A stretch of DNA of 6,339 bases from a bacterium (GTDB lineage Bacteria > Krumholzibacteriota > Krumholzibacteriia > LZORAL124-64-63). The notes beneath the pieces were generated by a model. That model searched no databases and had not been told where the DNA came from. It saw nothing but the letters and a program-made list of their open reading frames with translations. Numbering within the stretch: position 1 is the first letter of the stretch; each line of letters opens with the position of its first letter. Location: assembly GCA_030591105.1 (NCBI GenBank), contig JAUVBS010000132.1:1-6339 (forward strand), written 5' to 3'. Of the stretch, positions 1 through 5,149 are shown one piece after another. The translations under genes were made by a program, and so were the position numbers.

Positions 1-36
1 ACCAACGACCAGTTCCTGGCCGCCATGAACGCCTAG
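1..36 (+). CDS. rho: Transcription termination factor Rho, C-terminal end only (partial)
   Basis: Only the last eleven codons are present, reading TNDQFLAAMNA and ending at TAG (34-36). The TND(D/E/Q)F(F/L) segment near the end is typical of the Rho C-terminus; E. coli Rho ends in a TNDDFFEMMK-type tail. Rho is the hexameric RNA helicase that terminates transcripts. The assignment also rests on context, since rpmE follows directly and rho-rpmE is a very common gene pair. The stop is amber, and the frame stays open for six further codons (HGIEDK) to a TAA at 55-57, so the natural end of the protein could once have been at that TAA. With so few residues the call is an inference supported by synteny, not by any catalytic motif. 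Confidence 0.68.
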   Translation, partial: TNDQFLAAMNA

Positions 37-131
37 CACGGCATCGAGGACAAATAATTTGCTCTTTGGCCGCCGAATCACTATCTAGTGGGCTGTTCAC
101 CGTGCATTGGCATGCAATAGAGGTGTGAGTA
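37..131 (+). promoter_or_regulatory. rho-rpmE intergenic leader with small inverted repeats
   Basis: This 95-bp gap separates the probable rho stop from rpmE. It contains a 5-bp inverted repeat, CACTA-TC-TAGTG (79-90). It also contains a second small hairpin, TGCAT (103-107) with ATGCA (112-116) around a TGGC loop, just before the ribosome binding site GAGGTG (120-125), which lies 6 nt from the ATG. Several bacterial groups are known to carry structured RNA leaders upstream of L31 genes, thought to be autoregulatory, so a ligand-protein role is conceivable. The hairpins seen here are short and could be chance. No convincing -35/-10 pair was found. Confidence 0.3.
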
Positions 132-350
132 ATGAAGAAGGGCATCCATCCCAAGTACGTGGACTGCGAAATCACCTGCCTATGCGGCAACGTGATCAAC
201 ACCCGCTCCACCATTGATAAGATCAACGTGGAGATCTGCTCCGCCTGCCACCCGTTCTATACGGGCCAGCAGAAGATCGTCGATACGGCGGGCCGCGTGG
301 AGCGTTTCCGTCGGCGGTACGAGGGTGTCAAATACAGCGGTGACAAGTAA
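132..350 (+). CDS. rpmE: 50S ribosomal protein L31, zinc-binding (type A) form
   Basis: This 72-residue protein is a full-length L31 that starts MKKGIHPKY, the usual family N-terminus. L31 binds the large subunit at the central protuberance and forms an intersubunit bridge to the 30S head. The zinc ligands of the C+ (type A) form are all visible as C16-x-C18 and C36-x-x-C39, followed by the conserved HPFYTGQQK and the [12 protein letters not shown] segment. Cys12 is an additional cysteine just before the first pair. The ATG at 132 is set by family alignment and by a GAGGTG ribosome binding site at 120-125. It is the second gene of the rho-rpmE pair, and an intrinsic terminator lies 53 nt after its stop. 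A cysteine-free, zinc-independent paralogue may exist elsewhere, as in many bacteria, but none is seen here. Confidence 0.97.
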   Translation: MKKGIHPKYVDCEITCLCGNVINTRSTIDKINVEICSACHPFYTGQQKIVDTAGRVERFRRRYEGVKYSGDK

Positions 351-365
351 ACTGCCGCTGAAGTC

Positions 366-382
366 CGGGGTGTAGCGCCCCG
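366..382 (+). repeat. Small GC hairpin downstream of rpmE
   Basis: CGGGG (366-370) pairs with CCCCG (378-382) around a 7-nt loop, 16 nt after the rpmE stop. No T-tract follows, so it is not a terminator in its own right. It could protect the transcript 3' end upstream of the true terminator at 403-447, or be chance in GC-rich DNA. Confidence 0.3.
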
Positions 383-402
383 ACCGATGTCGATACGACT
401 GA

Positions 403-447
403 CGAGGGTGCTGGGTGGCTGCGCAACCGGTGCCCTCGCTTTTTTTT
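403..447 (+). terminator. Intrinsic (Rho-independent) terminator after rpmE
   Basis: The arm CGAGGGTGCTGG (403-414) pairs with CCGGTGCCCTCG (427-438) around a 12-nt loop. The stem is 12 bp, with six Watson-Crick pairs at the base, three at the top or within (two G-C at the tip and one C-G), and three G-U wobbles. One base after the stem a run of eight T residues (440-447) follows. Stem plus T-tract just downstream of rpmE is the standard layout, and it suggests that the rho-rpmE transcript ends here and that the DUF1385-prfA genes have their own promoter or depend on readthrough. Confidence 0.8.
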
Positions 448-553
448 CCGGAAACGAATCGACCCCTGGCTGCCGCCCTTGTGGCCGCCGCCAGAGACGT
501 GGCTCGGCGTTTCCGGTCGCCGTGCACGGCAGCCATAACTGACGAGGAGCAGC
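448..553 (+). promoter_or_regulatory. Leader of the DUF1385-prfA unit with inverted repeats
   Basis: This 106-bp stretch lies between the terminator T-tract and the DUF1385 start. CCGGAAACG (448-456) is perfectly complementary to CGTTTCCGG (508-516), enclosing a smaller CTGGC (466-470) / GCCAG (490-494) pair. A 12-bp perfect palindrome, GCCGTGCACGGC, sits at 519-530. The ribosome binding site GAGGAG (544-549) lies 4 nt before the ATG. A promoter is expected here because a terminator lies directly upstream, but no clear -35/-10 pair is visible. Whether the repeats act as RNA structure or as protein-binding sites cannot be decided from sequence. Confidence 0.35.
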
Positions 554-1675
554 ATGACCGAGTCTATCCGTACCCAGCACGACGCGGCGCCTGCGCCCGC
601 GCCCGCGCCCGAGAACGATCCCGGCGAGCTCGATCTGGCTGTGGGTGGCCAGGCTGTCATCGAGGGGGTGATGATGCGCAGCCCGACCGCCATCGCCACG
701 GCGGTACGGATCCCCGACGGCCGGATCGTGATCCGCAAGAAGCCGTTCCGCAGCGTGGTGCGCCGCTTCAGCTTCTTGAACATCCCGATCTTGCGCGGCG
801 GTATCCACCTGATCGAATCCCTCGGTCTGGGCATCGACGCTTTGATGTTCTCCGCCGATCAGGCGATCAGCGAGGAACGCGTCTCCGCCGAGCAGAGTCG
901 TTTGCGCGACACGCTGATGATGTGGGGCACCGTGGTCTTCGCCTTCGCCCTGAGCCTGGGCCTGTTCTTCTACCTGCCTCTGGTCATGACCGATTTACTG
1001 GGGATCAAGCACAACGTCTGGTTCAACGTGGTCGATGGCATCATCCGTGTCGTGTTGTTCTTCCTTTACCTGTGGGGAATCAGCAAGTTGCCGGACATGG
1101 CACGGGTGTTCGAATATCACGGGGCCGAACACAAGTCGATCCATGCTTTCGAACACGGCCGGGATCTGACTCCCGACGGTGCGCGCCCGTTCACCACGCT
1201 GCACCCCCGGTGCGGGACCAGCTTCCTGTTCTTCGTGATGCTGATCTCCATCGTGGTCTTCGTTTTCGTCGGCAGACCGGAGTCGATCGCCGAGCGACTC
1301 CAACGCCTCGCGTTCATACCGTTGATCGGAGGCTTGGCCTACGAAGCGATCAAGCTATCGGGCCGGTACGGCGACTCCAAATGGCTGAAACCGCTGGTCT
1401 GGCCCGGGCTGATGCTGCAGAAGATCACGACCAGTGAACCCGATGACGAGCAGCTGGAGATCGGCATGGCGGCTCTCAAGGCTGTGCTTACCCCCGAGGT
1501 GGAGCGATTCAAGCCCCGCGTGTACTACGATCTACCGGCTTCGGAATGGCAAGATGACGATCCCAACGCAGCGGCTGCTGACACAGCGACTACCGACGCC
1601 GCCGCGGACGTCGCGGCCGACGGCTCGGACGCCGCCGCGGGCTCTGTCGACCGACCCACTGGAGAAGAGGCGTGA
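554..1675 (+). CDS. DUF1385 (YqhQ-like) integral membrane protein of unknown function
   Basis: The 373-residue protein belongs to the DUF1385 family (B. subtilis YqhQ type), recognised from three conserved blocks: [12 protein letters not shown] (31-42), [13 protein letters not shown] (188-200) and [13 protein letters not shown] (214-226). A C-terminal [18 protein letters not shown] segment is also characteristic. About four membrane segments are apparent, near residues 121-145, 157-176, 222-240 and 252-266. The invariant His, Glu and Cys residues in the blocks (H189, E192, H193, H217, C220) look like a metal site or active site, which is inference because no activity is established. Residues 1-28 include an Ala-Pro repeat, and residues ~337-373 form an Ala/Asp-rich, probably disordered tail. 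The start is ATG 554, with GAGGAG at 544-549. The gene's TGA overlaps the prfA GTG, and its place between rpmE and prfA recurs in other bacteria, hinting at a translation- or envelope-linked role. Confidence 0.93.
   Translation: MTESIRTQHDAAPAPAPAPENDPGELDLAVGGQAVIEGVMMRSPTAIATAVRIPDGRIVIRKKPFRSVVRRFSFLNIPILRGGIHLIESLGLGIDALMFSADQAISEERVSAEQSRLRDTLMMWGTVVFAFALSLGLFFYLPLVMTDLLGIKHNVWFNVVDGIIRVVLFFLYLWGISKLPDMARVFEYHGAEHKSIHAFEHGRDLTPDGARPFTTLHPRCGTSFLFFVMLISIVVFVFVGRPESIAERLQRLAFIPLIGGLAYEAIKLSGRYGDSKWLKPLVWPGLMLQKITTSEPDDEQLEIGMAALKAVLTPEVERFKPRVYYDLPASEWQDDDPNAAAADTATTDAAADVAADGSDAAAGSVDRPTGEEA
587..610 (+). repeat. Hexanucleotide tandem repeat encoding Ala-Pro
   Basis: Four consecutive hexamers (GCGCCT followed by three GCGCCC) encode the Ala-Pro repeat at residues 12-19 of the DUF1385 protein. 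The unit is in frame, so copy-number changes would lengthen or shorten the N-terminal tail without breaking the frame. Confidence 0.85.
1595..1640 (+). repeat. 13-bp direct repeat in the DUF1385 tail
   Basis: GACGCCGCCGCGG occurs at 1595-1607 and again at 1628-1640, within the Ala/Asp-rich C-terminal tail. The copies are offset by 33 bp, a multiple of three, so both read as Asp-Ala-Ala-Ala. This looks like low-complexity coding expansion rather than a regulatory site. Confidence 0.7.
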
Positions 1676-2748
1676 AGGGGAATCTCGAAACGTTACGAGT
1701 GCGCTACGGCGAACTCGGCGAACAACTCAGCGATCCGGCCACGTTGCAAGATCAGAAACGCTACCGGGAGCTGGCCCGCAGCCACCGGTACGTCCAAAAA
1801 CAGCTCGAGATCGGTGAGCGTTGGTACGCGTTAAAGACCCAGGTGGAGAATAACCGCGAGCTGCTAGCCGGCGAGAAAGACGCCGAGATGGTCGCGATGA
1901 TCAAGGAAGAGCTCGAAGCGCTCGCACCGCAGCTAGCTGCCGCCGCCGAGCAGTTCGAAGCGGCGCTGTTGCCCCGCGATCCCAACGACGAGCGCAATGC
2001 GGTGCTCGAAGTGCGCGCCGGTACCGGCGGTAACGAAGCGGCCCTGTTCGCCGAGGAAATCGCCCGTATGTATATCCGTTTCGCCGAACGGCGCGGCTGG
2101 AAAACCGAGCTGGTCGACGTGACCGAAGGTACCGCCGGGGGCATGAAGGAAGTGATCTACAACGTCAAGGGCGATGGCGCCTTCGGCATCCTGCGTTGGG
2201 AGAGCGGCGTGCACCGCGTCCAGCGGGTACCGGCCACCGAGAGCCAGGGTCGCATCCATACCTCTGCCGTGACCGTTGCGATACTGCCGGAAGCGGAAGA
2301 GGTCGACCTCGCCATCGACGAGAACGATCTACGTATCGATGTTTTCCGCGCCAGCGGTCCGGGTGGGCAGTCGGTCAACACCACCGACTCGGCCGTACGC
2401 ATCACCCACGTGCCGTCGGGGCTGGTCGTCCAGTGCCAAGACGAGAAGTCGCAACACAAGAACAAGGCCAAGGCGATGGTGGTGTTGCGTTCGCGGCTGA
2501 TGGAGCGGGCTCTCCGCGAACAGGAAGCGAAGGTCGCGGCCGAACGCCGCAGCCAGATCGGCACCGGCGACCGTAGCCAGAAGATCCGTACCTACAATTT
2601 CCCCCAGAGCCGCGTAACCGACCACCGCATAGGGTTGACCGTCCATAGCCTCGATGCCATCATGGCGGGAGAACTCGACGAGGTCGTGGCCGCGATCCAG
2701 GATTACCGGCGCCGGGAAGCCCTGGCCGCACGCCGCGTTGAGTCCTAA
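1672..2748 (+). CDS. prfA: Peptide chain release factor 1 (RF1)
   Basis: The 358-residue protein matches RF1 in length (E. coli 360) and domain order. A coiled N-terminal domain (~1-100) is followed by the [19 protein letters not shown] block (109-127). The tripeptide anticodon P187-A188-T189 in [14 protein letters not shown] is the PxT motif that reads UAA and UAG. The catalytic GGQ at 231-233 lies in [18 protein letters not shown] and triggers peptidyl-tRNA hydrolysis. The SQHKNKAKA and [14 protein letters not shown] blocks complete the family signature. The PAT motif excludes RF2, which has SPF. The start is GTG 1672, overlapping the previous gene's TGA as GTGA, with GGAG at 1661-1664 at suitable spacing; this implies translational coupling. 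Q233 is the expected methylation target of PrmC, encoded next. An active RF1 gene supports UAG being a normal stop codon here. Confidence 0.98.
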   Translation: MKGNLETLRVRYGELGEQLSDPATLQDQKRYRELARSHRYVQKQLEIGERWYALKTQVENNRELLAGEKDAEMVAMIKEELEALAPQLAAAAEQFEAALLPRDPNDERNAVLEVRAGTGGNEAALFAEEIARMYIRFAERRGWKTELVDVTEGTAGGMKEVIYNVKGDGAFGILRWESGVHRVQRVPATESQGRIHTSAVTVAILPEAEEVDLAIDENDLRIDVFRASGPGGQSVNTTDSAVRITHVPSGLVVQCQDEKSQHKNKAKAMVVLRSRLMERALREQEAKVAAERRSQIGTGDRSQKIRTYNFPQSRVTDHRIGLTVHSLDAIMAGELDEVVAAIQDYRRREALAARRVES

Positions 2749-2854
2749 TCCGGATTATTCATCAGTTGTCCGGGTTGAGCGCCGCGTCCGGCGCGAGCGA
2801 TTCGGCACCGCCGCTGAGTGTCCGGTGCCTGCACACCGAACGTCGCCGGGAGCC
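2749..2854 (+). promoter_or_regulatory. prfA-prmC intergenic region with alternative hairpins
   Basis: These 106 bp contain a perfect 6-bp stem, GCGCCG (2779-2784) / CGGCGC (2789-2794), with a CGTC loop. A perfect 7-bp stem, GGCACCG (2804-2810) / CGGTGCC (2823-2829), follows with a 12-nt loop. The right arm of the latter can instead pair as CGGTG (2823-2827) with CACCG (2834-2838), so two hairpins are mutually exclusive just before the prmC start. No T-tract follows any of them, so none is a terminator. In-frame codons upstream of ATG 2855 (for example GTG 2825) leave open a slightly longer PrmC. Confidence 0.3.
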
Positions 2855-3754
2855 ATGGCCGCACAACTCAAGACGGTCCGGCAGTTGATCCGGGTCACGA
2901 CGACGTACTTCGAGGAGAAGGGCGTCGAGTCAGCACGGCTCAACGCCGAGCGCCTGCTCGCCGACGCGCTCGGGTTGTCGCGCCTGGAGCTCTACTTCCA
3001 ACACGACCGGCCGGTGGTGGGTGCCGAACTCGCGCGTTACCGTGACTACGTGCGACTACGTGCGACCGGTGTGCCGCTGCAGACCATCCTCGGCGAGACC
3101 GAGTTCTATTCGCGCCCATTCAAGGTCGAAGCCGGTGTATTCGTACCGCGGCCGGAGACCGAACGGCTCGTCGAGGTGGCGATCAGCCTGCTGACACCGC
3201 CGGATCACCGTTTGCTGGCACCGGTGGCGGTGGAAGTCGGTTGCGGTACGGGGGTGATCGCGGTAACCCTGGCGGTGGAGATTCCGCAGCTGGAGGTGTA
3301 CGCCACCGACGTCGATTCCGGAGCGGTGGCTCTCGGTAATCACAACGCACACCGGCACGGCGTGACCGCGCGCGTCCACTGCCTGGTGGGTAATCGCTTC
3401 GACCCGCTGCCGCAGCGGTTGCACGAGGGGGTCGATCTACTGGTGAGCAACCCGCCGTATATCCGCCGTGCGGAGATCGACGGCTTACCGGTGGAGGTGG
3501 CACAGCATGATCCGCACGCGGCACTCGACGGCGGCGAGGATGGCTTGATCTTCTACCGCGCGTTGGCCGCGGGCGCGGTGCACTGGCTGCGTCCGGGTGG
3601 CCATTTGGCGGTGGAGATCGGTGCGGATCAGGCGCCAGAGGTCACCGATATCTTGACGCGGTCGGGAGCCGAAGATCTCGCCGTGACCGAAGACTACGCC
3701 GGACTACCGCGGGTGCTCACCGCGCGGTTCGGACGCGGTCAGGACGGGACCTGA
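2855..3754 (+). CDS. prmC: Release factor glutamine N5-methyltransferase
   Basis: From ATG 2855 the product is 299 residues, as expected for PrmC/HemK. It transfers a methyl group from S-adenosylmethionine to the glutamine of the GGQ motif in RF1 and RF2. The N-terminal helical domain (~1-75) has the typical ARLNAERLLADALG segment (27-40). FVPRPETE (96-103) is the family signature before the Rossmann fold. EVGCGTGVIA (127-136) is SAM motif I, and SNPPYI (198-203) carries the NPPY motif that binds the target glutamine. DGGEDGLIFYRAL further supports the family. Motif I reads GCGTG rather than the commoner GTGSG/CTGSG form. The open frame extends upstream to 2654 inside prfA, but homology begins at about ATG 2855. 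The ribosome binding site is weak (GGGAG 2848-2852, only 2 nt away), so GTG 2825 is a possible alternative. It lies next to its substrate gene, a classic pairing. Confidence 0.95.
   Translation: MAAQLKTVRQLIRVTTTYFEEKGVESARLNAERLLADALGLSRLELYFQHDRPVVGAELARYRDYVRLRATGVPLQTILGETEFYSRPFKVEAGVFVPRPETERLVEVAISLLTPPDHRLLAPVAVEVGCGTGVIAVTLAVEIPQLEVYATDVDSGAVALGNHNAHRHGVTARVHCLVGNRFDPLPQRLHEGVDLLVSNPPYIRRAEIDGLPVEVAQHDPHAALDGGEDGLIFYRALAAGAVHWLRPGGHLAVEIGADQAPEVTDILTRSGAEDLAVTEDYAGLPRVLTARFGRGQDGT
3044..3063 (+). repeat. 10-bp tandem duplication inside prmC
   Basis: GACTACGTGC occurs twice head to tail (3044-3053 and 3054-3063) and is followed by GAC. Because 10 is not a multiple of three, the copies are read in different frames, giving DYVRLRA. 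The surrounding protein alignment still looks normal, so this is probably coincidental. Confidence 0.6.
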
Positions 3755-3830
3755 ACCGGCCGTTTTCGGATCGGCAACACAAGTCATGAATGACCCGGGC
3801 TAGACCCGGATCGAGAGCAAAGGCGACGAC
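3755..3830 (+). promoter_or_regulatory. prmC-murA intergenic region with palindromic elements
   Basis: These 76 bp hold GTCAT-GA-ATGAC (3783-3794), an inverted repeat with a 2-nt centre. It is followed directly by a CCGGG (3795-3799) / CCCGG (3805-3809) hairpin with loop CTAGA. GACCCGG also occurs as a direct repeat (3792-3798 and 3803-3809), spaced one helical turn apart. The murA ribosome binding site AAAGG (3819-3823) lies 7 nt before the GTG. The elements could be an operator or a chance cluster. No terminator T-tract is present. Confidence 0.3.
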
Positions 3831-5087
3831 GTGGATCGTTTCATCATCGAAGGTCCGACCCGTCTCGAAGGCGACGTCGAGATCGGCGGCGCCAAGAATG
3901 CCGTCTTGCCGCTGATGGCCGCCGCGCTGCTGACGCGGGGCGAGTCGGTCATCGAGAACGTCCCGGACTTACAGGATGTGCGCTCTTTTTCGCTACTGCT
4001 GGAGACGCTGGGCGCGACTTGCCGGCGGGAAGATCACGTCTTGACCATCGATACCCGAGGAGTCACTGCCAGCGAGGCGCCTTACGAACTGGTGCGCAAG
4101 ATGCGTGCGAGCATCTACGTGCTCGGGCCGTTGCTCGCTGCGCACGGCGCCGCGCGCGTCTCCCTCCCGGGAGGCTGTGCCTGGGGACCTCGTCCGGTGA
4201 ATCTGCACCTAGAAGGTCTCGCGGCGCTCGGCGCGGAACTGGCCCTCGACCAGGGCTATATCGAGGCGACCAGTACGAAACGGCTGCGCGGTGGACGGTT
4301 CCGCTTCGAGCCGTCGTCGGTCGGCGCGACCGCCAACGTGCTGATGGCTGCCGTACTCGCCGCAGGAGAGAGCGATCTGGAAAATTGTGCCTGCGAACCG
4401 GAAATCTCACAGCTGGCCACGGCGCTGGTCGAAGCGGGCGCGCGCATCGACGGGATCGGTACGCCGCAAATGCATGTGCGCGGCGTCGACTCCCTCGATC
4501 CGATCCATCACCGCGCCATGGCCGACCGGATCGAGGCCGGTACGTTTCTGACCGCGGTTGCGGTCGCCGGCGGCCATGTCCGGATCAGGCGTTGCGAACC
4601 GGATCACCTCGAAGCGATCGTCTCGGTGCTGCAGGCGATGGGCTGCGAGATCGACACGGCTGGCGATACGCTGACGATCGAGGTGGACCGCCGTCTGCAA
4701 CCGGTCGAAGTGGTCACCCGTTCCTATCCCGGTTTCCCCACCGATATGCAAGCGCAGGTGATGGCTGCCTGTGCCGTGGCCGACGGAACCAGTTTCGTCA
4801 CCGAAACCATCTATCTCGATCGCTTCACCCATGTGGCCGAGTTGCGGCGCTTCGGTGCTGACCTGCGCCTCGACGGCTCGACCGCCATCGTGTTCGGCAC
4901 CGAGCAGTTGCAGGGTGCACCGGTCATGGCGACGGACCTACGGGCGAGCGCTGCCCTCGTACTGGCCGGTATCGCGGCCGAGGGTACGACCCAGGTCAAC
5001 CGGGTCTACCACATCGACCGCGGTTACGAACGGATCGAAACCAAGCTACAGGCCCTCGGAGCGCGGATCCACCGCGAGCAGTATTGA
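3831..5087 (+). CDS. murA: UDP-N-acetylglucosamine 1-carboxyvinyltransferase (MurA)
   Basis: The 418-residue protein has the family's usual length. It transfers enolpyruvate from phosphoenolpyruvate to UDP-GlcNAc, the first committed step of peptidoglycan synthesis in the cytoplasm. The two-lobed EPSP-synthase-type fold is marked by GGAKNAVLPLMAAALL (19-34), with the substrate-binding K22 and N23. R92 (in KMRASIYVLGPLL) and R121 are the conserved arginines. C116 in PGGCAWGPRPVNLH corresponds to E. coli Cys115, the general acid and fosfomycin target. D305 in YPGFPTDMQAQ is the catalytic base, and R397 in DRGYERIETKL is the C-terminal conserved arginine. Because Cys rather than Asp occupies position 116, fosfomycin sensitivity of the enzyme would be expected. 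The start is GTG 3831, giving MDRFIIEG with a good AAAGG site upstream. The next gene is selB, whereas in Geobacter-type clusters histidine genes usually follow murA (from memory). Confidence 0.98.
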   Translation: MDRFIIEGPTRLEGDVEIGGAKNAVLPLMAAALLTRGESVIENVPDLQDVRSFSLLLETLGATCRREDHVLTIDTRGVTASEAPYELVRKMRASIYVLGPLLAAHGAARVSLPGGCAWGPRPVNLHLEGLAALGAELALDQGYIEATSTKRLRGGRFRFEPSSVGATANVLMAAVLAAGESDLENCACEPEISQLATALVEAGARIDGIGTPQMHVRGVDSLDPIHHRAMADRIEAGTFLTAVAVAGGHVRIRRCEPDHLEAIVSVLQAMGCEIDTAGDTLTIEVDRRLQPVEVVTRSYPGFPTDMQAQVMAACAVADGTSFVTETIYLDRFTHVAELRRFGADLRLDGSTAIVFGTEQLQGAPVMATDLRASAALVLAGIAAEGTTQVNRVYHIDRGYERIETKLQALGARIHREQY

Positions 5088-5099
5088 GCGCCGCGTGCA

Positions 5100-5114
5100 C
5101 GCCGTCTCACGGCG
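5100..5114 (+). repeat. Small hairpin between murA and selB
   Basis: CGCCGT (5100-5105) pairs perfectly with ACGGCG (5109-5114) around a CTC loop, 13 nt after the murA stop and 36 nt before the selB start. No T-run follows, so it is not an intrinsic terminator. It may be a 3'-end stabilising element or chance. The 62-bp gap contains nothing else I can support apart from the selB ribosome binding site AAGGAG (5139-5144). Confidence 0.35.
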
Positions 5115-5149
5115 GCCAGTCCTGAATTACGTCGGGTCAAGGAGCAGCG

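Noticed and set aside
59..87. A possible promoter with TTGCTC (59-64) and TATCTA (82-87), 17-nt spacer.
   Set aside because: Each hexamer matches the sigma-70 consensus at only about three of six bases, so this is no better than chance.
510..538. A possible promoter with TTTCCG and CATAAC ahead of the DUF1385 gene.
   Set aside because: Matches are weak, and a start site there would fall at or inside the ribosome binding site.
415..1437. A long + strand open frame of about 340 codons starting at GTG 415, overlapping the DUF1385 gene.
   Set aside because: It lies in another frame of a well-supported gene, its product is Arg/Pro-rich low-complexity sequence, and it matches no family. It is a shadow frame typical of GC-rich DNA.
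2654..2854. An N-terminal extension of PrmC reaching back into prfA.
   Set aside because: The extra 67 residues show no PrmC homology and overlap the RF1 C-terminus. The family N-terminus fits ATG 2855.
3752..3790. The prmC TGA considered as a selenocysteine codon, since selB is present.
   Set aside because: The downstream frame runs only 12 codons to another TGA with no conserved residues, and PrmC is already full length at the first stop.
3786..3803. A micro-ORF of ATG plus four codons between prmC and murA.
   Set aside because: It has no ribosome binding site and is too short to distinguish from chance.
4019..4861. A 280-codon + strand open frame inside murA.
   Set aside because: murA in the true frame has every catalytic residue. 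The alternative product is Arg-rich with no recognisable domain.
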